Source: Devosia aurantiaca (GTDB lineage: Bacteria > Pseudomonadota > Alphaproteobacteria > Rhizobiales > Devosiaceae). From it: DNA of 64,000 nt. The stretch lies in the NCBI RefSeq assembly GCF_011058215.1, contig NZ_JAALFG010000003.1, positions 310,001-374,000 on the forward strand. Reading direction: 5' to 3'. Under the pieces are notes generated by a model that was not told the DNA's origin, searched no databases, and saw nothing but the letters and a program-made list of their open reading frames with translations. Position numbers and translations under genes: made by a program. Of this stretch, positions 9,076 through 17,960 are shown in pieces (positions within the stretch are counted from its first letter, which is position 1; each line of letters begins with the position of its first letter).

Positions 9076-10443
9076 ATGGCAAATCCAAAAATCACCTTCA
9101 TCGGCGCCGGCTCGTCGGTGTTCATGAAGAACATCGTTGGCGATATCTTGCAGCGAAAAGCACTTTCGGGTGCCGAAGTGCGGCTGATGGACATCAATCC
9201 GACCCGGCTCGAAGAAAGCGCGGTCATCGCCGGTAAGCTGGTCAAGACGTTGGGCGTCAAGGCCACGGTCAAGACCTATTCCAATCAGCGCGAGGCGCTG
9301 GATGGCACCAATTTCGTCGTCGTCTGCTTCCAGATCGGCGGCTACGAACCGTCCACGGTCATCGATTTCGATGTGCCCAAGAAGTATAATCTACGCCAGA
9401 CCATCGCCGATACGCTGGGCGTCGGCGGCATCATGCGCGGCCTACGCACCGTCCCGCACCTTTGGAGCATCTGCGAAGACATGCTTGAGGTGGCGCCCGA
9501 TGCGATCATGCTGCAATACGTCAACCCGATGGCCATAAACACCTGGGCCATCGCAGAAAAATACCCGAGCATCAAGCAGGTCGGCCTTTGCCATTCTGTG
9601 CAGGGCACGGCCATGGAATTGGCGATCGACCTCGGCATTCCCTACGAGGAAATCCGCTACCGCTCGGCTGGCATCAATCATATGGCCTTCTATCTCAAGT
9701 TCGAGCACCGGCAGGCCGACGGCAGCTACAAGGATCTTTATCCAGAGCTGTTCCGCGCCTATCGCGAAGGTCGTGCCCCCAAGCCAACCTGGAACCCGCG
9801 CTGCCCCAACAAGGTGCGGTACGAGATGATGACGCGTCTTGGCTATTTCGTCACCGAAAGCTCCGAGCATTTTGCCGAATACACGCCCTATTTCATCAAG
9901 GAAGGGCGTGAGGACCTGATCAAGAAGTTCGGCATTCCGCTCGACGAATATCCCAAGCGCTGCGTTGAACAGATCGCCAAGTGGAAGAAGACTTCGGAAG
10001 ACTACAAGAAGGCTGACCGCATCGAAGTCAAGCAATCGAAGGAATATGCGTCCTCGATCGTCAATTCGGTCTGGACCGGCGAGCCTTCGGTAATCTACGG
10101 CAACCTCCGCAACAATGGCGTCATCACCAATCTGCCCAACAATGCCGCCGTCGAGGTGCCATGCCTTGTGGACGATAATGGCTTGCAGCCGACCTATATC
10201 GGCGACCTGCCACCGCAGCTGACGGCGCTGATCCGCACCAATATCAACGTGCAGGAACTGACGGTTGCGGCGCTGATGACGGAAAACCGCGAGCATATCT
10301 ACCATGCCGCGATGATGGACCCGCATACCGCAGCCGAGCTCGACCTGGATCAGATCTGGAACCTCGTGGACGACCTGCTCGAGGCCCATGGCGGCATGTT
10401 GCCGGACTGGACACATGGCCCACGGAAGCAGCGCGTCGCCTAG
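9076..10443 (+). CDS. GH4 NAD-dependent alpha-galactosidase/alpha-glucosidase
   Basis: Family GH4 glycosidases use NAD+, a divalent metal and a redox-elimination mechanism to cleave glycosides in the cytoplasm. The 455-residue protein has the Rossmann motif GAGSSVF (about 10-16), Asp39 for NAD binding (LMDINP), the segment ADTLGVGGIMRGLRT, VNPMAINTWA, and the metal ligands Cys172 (GLCHSVQG) and His202 (AGINHMAFY). A ribosome binding site (TAGGAGAA) lies just upstream. It is the last gene of the transporter operon and is followed by a strong terminator, so it probably hydrolyses the imported galactoside. The choice between MelA- and AglA-type specificity cannot be made by eye. Confidence 0.88.
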   Translation: MANPKITFIGAGSSVFMKNIVGDILQRKALSGAEVRLMDINPTRLEESAVIAGKLVKTLGVKATVKTYSNQREALDGTNFVVVCFQIGGYEPSTVIDFDVPKKYNLRQTIADTLGVGGIMRGLRTVPHLWSICEDMLEVAPDAIMLQYVNPMAINTWAIAEKYPSIKQVGLCHSVQGTAMELAIDLGIPYEEIRYRSAGINHMAFYLKFEHRQADGSYKDLYPELFRAYREGRAPKPTWNPRCPNKVRYEMMTRLGYFVTESSEHFAEYTPYFIKEGREDLIKKFGIPLDEYPKRCVEQIAKWKKTSEDYKKADRIEVKQSKEYASSIVNSVWTGEPSVIYGNLRNNGVITNLPNNAAVEVPCLVDDNGLQPTYIGDLPPQLTALIRTNINVQELTVAALMTENREHIYHAAMMDPHTAAELDLDQIWNLVDDLLEAHGGMLPDWTHGPRKQRVA

Positions 10444-10476
10444 AACGCGGCGCAAATCCTCCCACTGCTTCCCAAG

Positions 10477-10506
10477 AACGGCCCCGGTGATCAGCCGGGG
10501 CCGTTT
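10477..10506. terminator. Bidirectional intrinsic terminator
   Basis: An 11-bp perfect stem (AACGGCCCCGG at 10477-10487 and its complement at 10495-10505) with a 7-base loop. T-rich sequence follows on the plus strand and a shorter one on the minus strand. It separates the convergent GH4 gene and AraC gene. Confidence 0.85.
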
Positions 10507-10518
10507 GGTTTCGGGAGC

Positions 10519-11391
10519 TCAAGAGCCGGAAACGGCGCGACCGGCACTGCGGAACGCAAGTGGCGCCTTGCCGCGCCGCTTGCGCAGCACTTTCGCCAGA
10601 TAGTTTCCGTCGGCAAACCCAGTTGCCGCGGCAATTTCGGCCACCGACATTTCTGTCGCCAGCAACAGGCGCTCGACCCTTTCTATGCGCTTTTCCAGCA
10701 CATGGTCGGATGGCGCCATGCCAATTTCGGCGCTGAAGCGACGGACGAAATGGGCCCGGCTCATCTCAGCAATGCTGGCCAAGCGGTCGACCGGCAAGGG
10801 CGCGGTGATATTGGCGTCGACATAGGCAAGGACACGCAAAAGGCTCGCGGGCAGGGGCTTTTCCGCTGGCAGCTGGTTGCCGAAGGCGGTGTCGTGAAGG
10901 CTTGCCATGGCAGAATAGGCAGCGCTTGAAACCAGCCCGGGAGAGGGCTCGTTCATCTGCAAAAGCGTGAGACAGGCAGCGGCGAGACTGTCGATCTGGC
11001 CCTCGGTCGGCTCAAGCACCGGGCCCTTGTTGTCGAGGATTTCGCGCGCCAGTCGCAGCGCCTCGCGGCCGTTGAGCAATAGCCAGAAATATTCCCATTC
11101 GCCGCCGCGATCGAGCCAGTAACGGTGGGCGTGCGGCATGGTGACCAGCATCGTGCGGCCGGGCGTCAGGCGATATTGCGTTCCCGCAAAGTCGAGCCGT
11201 CCTTCGCCCAGCGTCGTATGCTGGATGACGAGGAAAGGGGCGGTGCCGCGCTTGCTGCCGTCCCAAGAATAGATTTCGTTGCGACGCTGTTCATAGCCGG
11301 CGCTGAGCGCCATGCAATGAAGCGGCGTCGCAAAGCGCGGCAGGTTCAGCGCGCGAATGTCGTGGCCATGGTTTAAAAGGTCAGTTAGCAC
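10519..11391 (-). CDS. AraC-family transcriptional regulator
   Basis: A 290-residue regulator with an N-terminal cupin-like arm (LDFAGTQYRLTPGRTMLVTMPHAHRYWL) and a C-terminal AraC DNA-binding domain: first helix-turn-helix LASIAEMSRAHFVRRFSAEIGM, second VAEIAAATGFADGNYLAKVLRKRRG. It is divergent from the second GH4 gene (leader at 11451), sharing a roughly 60-bp promoter gap, and convergent with the first GH4 gene. This makes it the likely local regulator of the second glycosidase, with a sugar effector; that role is inferred from position. Confidence 0.87.
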   Translation of the reverse strand: MLTDLLNHGHDIRALNLPRFATPLHCMALSAGYEQRRNEIYSWDGSKRGTAPFLVIQHTTLGEGRLDFAGTQYRLTPGRTMLVTMPHAHRYWLDRGGEWEYFWLLLNGREALRLAREILDNKGPVLEPTEGQIDSLAAACLTLLQMNEPSPGLVSSAAYSAMASLHDTAFGNQLPAEKPLPASLLRVLAYVDANITAPLPVDRLASIAEMSRAHFVRRFSAEIGMAPSDHVLEKRIERVERLLLATEMSVAEIAAATGFADGNYLAKVLRKRRGKAPLAFRSAGRAVSGS

Positions 11392-11450
11392 AAAATTACC
11401 CGCAACCGCACAACTCTTCTCTACACCGTTCTAGGTCCAGGAGGTACTCA

Positions 11451-11498
11451 ATGAACGAAGATTTGCCGCTGATGAACAGGCGGGAGGAGAAAACATGA
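11451..11498 (+). CDS. 15-codon leader ORF coupled to the GH4 gene
   Basis: A short ORF encodes MNEDLPLMNRREEKT. It has a perfect AGGAGGT Shine-Dalgarno at 11438-11444, and its TGA overlaps the GH4 ATG (ATGA at 11495-11498). A second strong Shine-Dalgarno (GGGAGGAG, 11482-11489) lies inside it for the GH4 start. The arrangement fits a leader peptide giving translational coupling. The peptide has no run of a single amino acid that would suggest classical attenuation. It is also possible that only the second start is used. Confidence 0.5.
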   Translation: MNEDLPLMNRREEKT

Positions 11499-12948
11499 GC
11501 TTCAAAGTTACGGTGATCGGCGCTGGCTCGATCGGGTTCACCAAAACCCTGATTTCCGACCTGCTCAAGGTGCCCGAATTTGTCGGTTGCGAGTTCGCGT
11601 TGACCGACATCAACCCGCATAATCTCGACATGGTCCGGCAGGTCATCGAGACCATCGTCTCGGTCAACAATTTGCCGGCAAAGGTAACGGCCACCACCGA
11701 CCGCCGCGAGGCAATCAGCGGCGCGCGATACATCATGTCCTGTGTCCGCGTTGGCGGTCTCGAAGCCTTTTCGACCGATATTTCGATTCCGCTGAAATAT
11801 GGCGTCGACCAGTGCGTGGGCGACACCATCTGCGCCGGTGGCATCCTCTATGGCCAGCGCAACATCCCGGTGATCCTCGACTTCTGCAAGGACATCCGCG
11901 AAGTGGCTGAGCCCGGGCGCTGTTCCTCAACTATGCCAATCCCATGGCCATGAATACCTGGGCCGCCGAGATGTATGGCGGGGTCAATGTCGTCGGCCTC
12001 TGCCACGGCGTGCAGCATGGTGCGCATCAGATTGCCGAAGTGCTGGGTGTGTCCGATGACGAGCTCGATTATGTCTGCTCGGGCATCAATCACCAGACCT
12101 GGTACATCGATATTCGCGCCAAGGGTCGCAAGATCGAAAAGGAAGAGCTGATTGCCGGCTTCGAGCGGCACCCGCTTTATTCCAAGACCGAAAAGGTGCG
12201 TATCGATGTGCTGAAGCGCTTCGGCGTCTATTCCACCGAGAGCAATGGCCACCTTTCGGAATACCTGCCCTGGTATCGGAAGCGCCCGGACGAGATCAAT
12301 CGCTGGATCGACATGAGCCACTGGATCCACGGTGAAACCGGCGGTTACCTGCGCTACTCGACCGAGCGTCGCAACTGGTTCGAGACCGATTTCCCGGTCT
12401 TCAAGGAAGAAGCCAATAAGCCGCTTTCGGAACACAAGCGCACCAGCGAACATGCCAGCTACATTATCGAGGCGATGGAAACCGGCCGGCCTTATCGCGG
12501 TCACTTCAACCGGCGCAACAACGGCATCATCACCAACCTGCCCGATGACGCCATCATCGAAAGCCCTGGCTATGTCGATCGCTTCGGTATCAACATGATC
12601 GAGGGCATCACGCTGCCGACGGCCTGCGCCGCGACCTGTTCGGTTTCCGTTTCGGTGCAGCGCTTGTCGGTTGAAGCGGCGATGACCGGCGACATCGATA
12701 CGCTCAAGCTTGCCGTGCTGCACGACCCGCTGGTGGGCGCCATCTGCACCCCTGACGAAGTCTGGGCGATGGTCGACGAGATGGTGGTCGCCCAAGCCGA
12801 ATGGCTGCCGCAATACGCCGACGCCATTCCCGCCGCCCGGGAGCGCGTGGCCAAGTCGACCGTCAAGACGCGCGACTGGCAGGGCGCCGCGCGCAAGGAA
12901 GTGCGTTCGGTCGAGCAGCTTCGCGAAATGGCTGGCAACCACGGCTAA
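11495..12948 (+). CDS. GH4 glycosidase, second copy (one frame break)
   Basis: A second NAD-dependent GH4 glycosidase of about 484 residues. It begins MSFKVTVIGAGSIGFTK, with Asp38 in ALTDINP, then GDTICAGGILYGQRNIPV. The reading frame breaks at 11915-11917: adding one G to GGG restores EPGALFLNYANPMAMNTWA, the conserved family motif. Downstream, the metal-ligand segments GLCHGVQ and SGINHQTWYI are intact. The break is therefore probably a sequencing error, not a dead gene. It is only modestly similar to the upstream GH4 protein, so it may cleave a different glycoside. It is preceded by a coupled leader ORF and followed by a 486-bp gap. Confidence 0.82.
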
Positions 12949-13434
12949 AACTTGCCGTAAGGCATGTTTCTCTGGCGATCGGCAAAGGCTTCTGCCGATT
13001 GCCAGAGGATGATTCCGGCGGGGCGCTGCCGCCGACAAAGGCGTCGTCAATTGCGATTTGGCCAATACCGATGCTGCTAAATTTGCGGTGCATGCGCTCA
13101 GCGCGAGCGATGTGATGCACGAGCAGCCTTAATGCCGTTTGCCCCTTTAGTAACAGGGCTCTGGCGCTAGTATAGCGGCATGAAAATCAGCATTGGCTAG
13201 ACCAGAATTGCCGTTGCTGCAGTGTCAGCGCGAGGGGTGGCAATCCACATTCTGGCATTTTTGCGGTTGAAATGTCATTCCTGCTGCCATACTCTATTTT
13301 CAACACGACATGCTCTGACATGCGACTTCGCTTCATTCTTGAAGCGTTGGCGATATTATTTTTCGACGTTTTATCACCATGGATATTGCCCGTATTTTTG
13401 CTTTATTCGTGCGTTGGGTAACTTATGAGGTTTC
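12949..13434. other. Intergenic region with hairpin and AT-rich promoter stretch
   Basis: No convincing gene is seen in these 486 bp. The first part holds the hairpin at 12971-13006. The last 180 bp (about 13255-13434) is clearly more AT-rich than anything nearby, with stretches such as TATTATTTTTCGACG and GTATTTTTGCTTTATTC. It leads into the GAGG ribosome binding site of proV. It probably holds the promoter and control sites of the osmoprotectant operon. A 68-codon ORF at 13222-13428 was judged accidental. Confidence 0.5.
12971..13006 (+). terminator. Long hairpin after the second GH4 gene
   Basis: A 14-bp stem with one G-U type mismatch (TCTGGCGATCGGCA pairing with TGCCGATTGCCAGA) and an 8-base loop starts 22 bases after the GH4 stop. 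There is no T-run, so it is either a weak terminator or a 3' stabilising structure. Confidence 0.5.
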
Positions 13435-14637
13435 ATGACAGTCAAGTTAAAGGTCAAGGACGTCTTCAAAGTCTTCGGAGATCGGCCTGAGGAAGCTCTG
13501 CAGCTGCTTCGGAGCGGCGAAAGCAAGGAAGCAATTTTTCAAGCGACCGGCCAGACGATCGGCGTCCAGGGCGCCGGGTTCGAGGTCGAAGAAGGCCAGA
13601 TCTTCGTGGTCATGGGTCTTTCCGGGTCCGGTAAATCGACGCTGGTCCGCATGCTCAACGGCCTGATCCGGCCGACCAGTGGACAAATCCTGATCGATGG
13701 CGACGACGTTGCGTCCTGCTCGACTGGCAAGCTGCGCGATATCCGGCGCCAGAAGATCGCCATGGTGTTCCAGCACTTTGCGCTGTTCCCGCACCGCACG
13801 ATTTTGGAGAACGCCGCCTATGGTCTCAAGATCAAGGGCGTTCCGGCCGAAGAACGTCGCGCCAAGGCGCTGAAGGCGCTCGAACAGGTGGGGCTTTCTG
13901 CCTGGGCCGACAGCATGCCGGCCGATCTTTCCGGCGGCATGCAACAGCGTGTCGGCCTCGCTCGCGGCCTGGCTACCGATCCGCAGATCCTCTTGATGGA
14001 TGAGCCATTCGGGGCGCTCGACCCGCTGATCCGCCGGGAAATGCAGGATGAGCTTCTGGCGCTGCAGGCGACGCTGAAGAAGACGATCATCTTCATCACG
14101 CATGACCTCAACGAGGCGCTGCTGCTGGGCGACAAGATTGCCATCATGAAGGACGGCGAGATCGTCCAGGTCGGCACGGCGCAGGACATCGTGTCTCATC
14201 CGGCCAATGACTATGTCGCAGCCTTTGTCGCCGACATCGATCGCGGGCGGGTGTTTACGGCCGAGACGGTCGCGAGCGAACCGCAGGTCGTGCAGCTCAA
14301 TTCCGACACCGCGTTTGATGCGGTCAAAACCATGGAAGACCAGAACCTCAACGCCGTCTATGTCATGGATGGGGAAGAGATTGCCGGCGTCGTGACCTAT
14401 CAGACGGCCGCGACGGCGGACCGCGATAGCGGCCCGGCCGATGTGCATCTGTCCGATGTCATGCTGACCGAATTTCCGACCGCTGATGCAGACACGCAGC
14501 TGGCCGATCTTTACGGCGCGGCCAGCGGTGGGCTGCCCATCGCGATCACCGATGCCGACAACAAGCTGGTCGGCGTGATCGAGCCTGAGGCGGTCTTCGC
14601 CCAGCTATCATCCGAGACACAAGAAGCGGCTCGCTAG
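13435..14637 (+). CDS. proV: Glycine betaine/proline-type ABC transporter ATP-binding protein
   Basis: A 400-residue cytoplasmic ATPase of the ProV/OpuAA class. The N-terminal extension (DVFKVFGDRPEEALQLLRSG) is characteristic of ProV. Walker A is GLSGSGKST, the signature LSGGMQQRVGLARG and Walker B ILLMDEPFGALDPLIRRE. The C-terminal third is a tandem CBS region (VVQLNSDTAFDAVKTMED to LVGVIEPEAVF), which in this family senses ionic strength. It is the first gene of a three-gene operon with permease and binding protein for import of compatible solutes. The frame is intact. Confidence 0.92.
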   Translation: MTVKLKVKDVFKVFGDRPEEALQLLRSGESKEAIFQATGQTIGVQGAGFEVEEGQIFVVMGLSGSGKSTLVRMLNGLIRPTSGQILIDGDDVASCSTGKLRDIRRQKIAMVFQHFALFPHRTILENAAYGLKIKGVPAEERRAKALKALEQVGLSAWADSMPADLSGGMQQRVGLARGLATDPQILLMDEPFGALDPLIRREMQDELLALQATLKKTIIFITHDLNEALLLGDKIAIMKDGEIVQVGTAQDIVSHPANDYVAAFVADIDRGRVFTAETVASEPQVVQLNSDTAFDAVKTMEDQNLNAVYVMDGEEIAGVVTYQTAATADRDSGPADVHLSDVMLTEFPTADADTQLADLYGAASGGLPIAITDADNKLVGVIEPEAVFAQLSSETQEAAR

Positions 14638-14671
14638 AGCGCTTCAAAATTCAAGAATTAGGAGACGTGCG

Positions 14672-15598
14672 ATGAGCCCGTCCGATTTTCTCGTCATTCC
14701 ATTTGACGACTGGATCAATGCATTTGTGCGCGGCTGGCTGGTTCCCAGCTTCCGCCCCTTCTTTCGTGCCGTTCAGGTGCCGATCACCCAGGTGCTGAAC
14801 GGCCTCGATGCCTTTTTCGCCTTCGTGCCGATGTTGGCGACGACGCTGGTCTTTGCACTGCTGGCGCTCAAATTTGCCGGCCGCGGCATGGCGATCTTCA
14901 CTGTCGTCGGCTTCTTTTTCATCGACATGATCGGGCTTTGGCCCGAGACCATGACGACGCTGGCCATGATTGTCACCGCCGTGCTGTTCTGCGCCGTGAT
15001 CGGCATTCCGCTCGGCGGTATCCTCGCGGCGCGCAACGACCTTGCCTGGAAAGTGGTACGTCCGACGCTCGACATCATGCAGACCATTCCGAGCTTTGTG
15101 TATCTGGTGCCGATCGTGATGCTGTTTGGCGTCGGCATGGCGCCCGGGATCATCGCCACGGTGATCTTTGCCCTGCCGCCCATCGTGCGGCTGACAAATC
15201 TGGGGATCCGCAATGTGCGCGGCGACCTAATCGAGGCATCGGAGGCGTTCGGTTCGACGCCCTTGCAGATGCTGTTCGACGTGCAGCTGCCGCTGGCAAT
15301 GCGCACCATCATGGCCGGCTTGAACCAGACCCTGATGCTGGCGCTCTCCATGGTCGTCATCGCCGCGCTGATCGGGGCAGGGGGCTTGGGGCTGGTGGTC
15401 AATACCGGGCTCGGGCGCCTCGATGTCGGGCAGGCCACTGCCGGTGGCGTCGGTATCGTCATTCTCGCGATCGTACTCGACCGCATCACCCAGGGGCTCG
15501 GTGCTCCCGGGCAGACCATCTCGCTTCGTCAAACTCTGCTTTCCATGTTCCGGCCGGGCGCACTTGCGCCGGTCGCGACCGGAAAAGTGGCCTCCTAG
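14672..15598 (+). CDS. proW: Glycine betaine/choline ABC transporter permease
   Basis: A 308-residue inner-membrane permease of the ProW/OpuAB family. An N-terminal periplasmic or amphipathic part (MSPSDFLVIPFDDWINAFVRGW) is typical of ProW. About six to seven hydrophobic segments follow, with the coupling loop GDLIEASEAFGSTPLQMLFDVQLPLAM. TTAGGAG precedes the start by several bases. It lies 34 bp downstream of the ATPase gene. An RNA hairpin separates it from the binding-protein gene. Confidence 0.92.
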   Translation: MSPSDFLVIPFDDWINAFVRGWLVPSFRPFFRAVQVPITQVLNGLDAFFAFVPMLATTLVFALLALKFAGRGMAIFTVVGFFFIDMIGLWPETMTTLAMIVTAVLFCAVIGIPLGGILAARNDLAWKVVRPTLDIMQTIPSFVYLVPIVMLFGVGMAPGIIATVIFALPPIVRLTNLGIRNVRGDLIEASEAFGSTPLQMLFDVQLPLAMRTIMAGLNQTLMLALSMVVIAALIGAGGLGLVVNTGLGRLDVGQATAGGVGIVILAIVLDRITQGLGAPGQTISLRQTLLSMFRPGALAPVATGKVAS

Positions 15599-15608
15599 CG
15601 CCACTCGC

Positions 15609-15625
15609 TGGGGACAAGGTCCCCA
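15609..15625 (+). promoter_or_regulatory. Intercistronic hairpin between permease and binding-protein genes
   Basis: A 7-bp stem, TGGGGAC / GTCCCCA, with a 3-base loop, eleven bases after the permease stop. It is followed by a second weaker GC-rich inverted repeat. No T-run. Probably an mRNA-stability element. Confidence 0.45.
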
Positions 15626-15685
15626 TTCGCCTCCGCCTCTCCGGCGGATCAACGAAAAGCAACATAAAAGGAGACCAAAACAGCA

Positions 15686-16708
15686 ATGTTCCGTCTCAAG
15701 ACTCTGCCTGCCCTCGCCACGCTGATGCTCGCCACCACGGCCGTCAGCGCACCCGCTTTTGCCCAGGAACAGCCGGGCAATGGCACCCAGATCACCATGG
15801 CCCAGCCCACCTGGGACACCGGCTGGTTCTATACCGAGATCTTCAAGCAGCTCTTCACCGAGCTGGGCTACGAGGTCGGCACTGTGCTGACCCTCGACAA
15901 TCCGGCCTTTTATCAATCCGTCGGCTTTGGCGACGTGACCCTTTGGGTCGATGGCTGGTTCCCCATCCACAATCCCTATCGCACGGCCTTCGAAGGCAGC
16001 GCCGAGATCGTCGGCCCGGTTGTCACGGGCGGCGCGGTGGAGGGATATCTCGTCGACAAGAAGACCGCCGAGGCGATGGACATCACCTCGCTCGAAGATT
16101 TCAAGCGCGACGACGTCAAGGCGGCGTTCGATCGGGATGGCGATGGCAAGGCCGATATGGTCGCGTGCCCGCCAGGCTGGGGCTGCGAGCTCACCATCGA
16201 GCATCATATGGATGTTTATGGGCTCAAGGACGACATCAACCTGATCAAGGCCGGCTATGCCGCCGCTATGGCAGATGCGGTTGCCGCCCATGACACCGGT
16301 AGCCCGATCCTGTTCTACACCTGGACGCCCAACTGGACCGTCAACGAACTGGTGCCGGGCGAGGATGTGGTCTGGATTGAAGTCCCCGAAATCAACCTGC
16401 CCGAGGACATGGCCGATCTTGCCGACGCCGCCACGCGTGCTGGCGTCGAGGGCTGCGTCAGCGATCCGTGCATGCTCGGCTTCCCGGCCAATTCCATCGA
16501 TGCGGTGGTCAACTCGGCGTTTCTCGAAGACAACCCCGCCGTTCGTGCCCTCCTCGAAAGCGCCGAGATTCCAATCGCCGACGTCTATGCGCAGAACGCA
16601 GCGATGAATGCCGGCGACAGCGACATCGAAGCGCAGGCTTCGGCCTGGATCGCGGATAATCGCGACGCCGTCGATGCTTGGCTCGAGGCGGCACGCCAGG
16701 CAAGTTAA
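15686..16708 (+). CDS. proX: Glycine betaine/choline-type periplasmic binding protein
   Basis: A 340-residue substrate-binding protein of the ProX/OpuAC class. It has a signal peptide (MFRLKTLPALATLMLATTAVSAPAFA, then QEQPG). Aromatic residues expected in a quaternary-ammonium cage are present (QPTWDTGWFYTEIF; LWVDGWFPIHNPY; FYTWTPNWTVNEL). The cysteine pair (ACPPGWGCEL) is also typical. It delivers a betaine-like solute to the upstream permease. An intrinsic terminator follows ten bases after the stop. Confidence 0.9.
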   Translation: MFRLKTLPALATLMLATTAVSAPAFAQEQPGNGTQITMAQPTWDTGWFYTEIFKQLFTELGYEVGTVLTLDNPAFYQSVGFGDVTLWVDGWFPIHNPYRTAFEGSAEIVGPVVTGGAVEGYLVDKKTAEAMDITSLEDFKRDDVKAAFDRDGDGKADMVACPPGWGCELTIEHHMDVYGLKDDINLIKAGYAAAMADAVAAHDTGSPILFYTWTPNWTVNELVPGEDVVWIEVPEINLPEDMADLADAATRAGVEGCVSDPCMLGFPANSIDAVVNSAFLEDNPAVRALLESAEIPIADVYAQNAAMNAGDSDIEAQASAWIADNRDAVDAWLEAARQAS

Positions 16709-16717
16709 GGACGCAGG

Positions 16718-16743
16718 AGGCCGGGGTCATGCCCGGCCTTTTT
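16718..16743 (+). terminator. Intrinsic terminator of the betaine transporter operon
   Basis: Perfect 8-bp stem AGGCCGGG / CCCGGCCT with a 6-base loop, running into five Ts (16739-16743). Confidence 0.88.
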
Positions 16744-16800
16744 GCAGCACCAAGGTTCTCGATCCAAGCCGCTTGCCAGCCGTCCCGAAATCGCATTTCT

Positions 16801-16814
16801 TGAAACCGGTTTCA
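16801..16814. promoter_or_regulatory. LacI-family operator O1
   Basis: Perfect 14-bp palindrome TGAAACCGGTTTCA with the central CG typical of LacI/GalR operators. It lies eleven bases upstream of the NTF2-like gene at 16825, overlapping its leader. The same word occurs twice more before the binding-protein gene, and a LacI regulator is encoded at 19281. Confidence 0.85.
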
Positions 16815-16824
16815 GGAGCGCGAA

Positions 16825-17861
16825 ATGGACTTCCAGGCAGAAAAGAAACTGGTGACCTCGGCCTATGCGGCGATAGGCAACGCAACGGCTTTTTCGATCG
16901 AGAGCGTGCTGCGCGGCTATGTCAGCGATGACTGGTCATGGCGCGGCATGCACCCGTTCCACGAGCAGAGCGGGGCCACGGCGGTCGCCGAGACGTTCTG
17001 GATCCCGTTTCTCTCCGCGATGACTAAGGTGCAGCGGCGGCAGGACATTTTCTTTGCCGGGCGAAACCAGATTGATGGTTTTCGATCTGTCTGGACCGTG
17101 TCCATGGGTCACCTGATGGCGCTGTTCGACCAGCCGTTCCTTGGCATTCCGCCGACCAACAAGATCGTCATGCTGCGCTATGCGGAGTTCAACCGCGTCG
17201 AGAATGGGCGGATCCGTGAGACTGCTTTCTTCTGCGATCTGTTGCACCTGATGCACCAGGCAGGGCTGCGGCCGCTACCACCGCAAACCGGCGCACATCT
17301 GGTGCAACCGGGTCCAGCGACCCATGATGGCCTACAGTTCGGCTCGGTGCCCGAAAACGAAGGCGCAGCGACGCTGGCGCTGATCAACCGCATGATCGGC
17401 GACATTGCGGCCAATTCAATTCCCCGGAGGTTGCGGCGCCACGGGATGCAACGCCGCAAGAGGAGCTGGCGCGCTGCTGGCACGACGACATGATCTGGTG
17501 GGGGCCGGACGGCATCGGCGCCACCTATACGATCGACCGCTATATCGAGCAGCACCAGCGCCCCTTCCGCCAGAACCTGTCGAACCGCACCTTCAACGGG
17601 CACATCGCCAAACTTGCCGAGGGCAATTATGGCGGCTTTTTCGGCTGGCCCAATCTCACGCTGACGCCAACCGGCGGCTATCTCGGCCTGCCGGGCAATG
17701 GCCTTTCCACTGCCGACATGCGCGTGGTCGATATCTATCGGCGCGACGGCGACAAGCTCCGGGAGAACTGGATCTTCATCGACATCCTTCATTTCCTCAA
17801 CATGCAGGGGCTCGACATTCTCGGGCGCCAAGCCTCTATGCGGCCTTCCCGGACCTTGTAA
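16825..17861 (+). CDS. Double NTF2/SnoaL-like protein (one frame break)
   Basis: A protein of about 345 residues made of two NTF2/SnoaL-like halves. First half: MDFQAEKKLVTSAYAAIGN to GRIRETAFFCDLLHLMHQAGL. Second half: ARCWHDDMIWWGPDGIGATYTI to LRENWIFIDILHFLNMQGLDIL. The parallel endings (DLLHLMHQAGL / DILHFLNMQGL) show the internal duplication. The frame breaks at 17422-17425; one extra C in CCCC restores a continuous product. NTF2-like proteins of this size are usually small-molecule isomerases, dehydratases or binding proteins; the substrate is unknown. It starts eleven bases after operator O1, so LacI control is likely. Confidence 0.75.
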
Positions 17862-17870
17862 CCGGTTTCA
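17857..17870. promoter_or_regulatory. LacI-family operator O2
   Basis: TGTAACCGGTTTCA, one mismatch from the perfect palindrome. It overlaps the stop codon of the NTF2-like gene. It lies about 54 bp (five helical turns) before operator O3, which suits looping or cooperative binding. Confidence 0.75.
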
Positions 17871-17909
17871 CAATTTACTTGCGCGAGGCTGGATGTTTCG
17901 CCTAGCCTT

Positions 17910-17925
17910 TTGAAACCGGTTTCAA
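17910..17925. promoter_or_regulatory. LacI-family operator O3
   Basis: Perfect 16-bp palindrome TTGAAACCGGTTTCAA, 35 bp upstream of the binding-protein start at 17961. Confidence 0.88.
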
Positions 17926-17960
17926 GATGGGTTGGAGCCGTGTCATCCTTGGAGGGATAA

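Noticed and set aside
11848-13065. 405-codon minus-strand reading frame opposite the second GH4 gene
   Set aside because: It is antisense to a conserved enzyme; high GC in third positions opens long frames on the other strand. The amino acid make-up (His, Arg and Asp rich) is typical of such shadows.
13222-13428. 68-codon ORF in the AT-rich gap before proV
   Set aside because: Composition is unlike the coding genes here, there is no ribosome binding site and no family resemblance.
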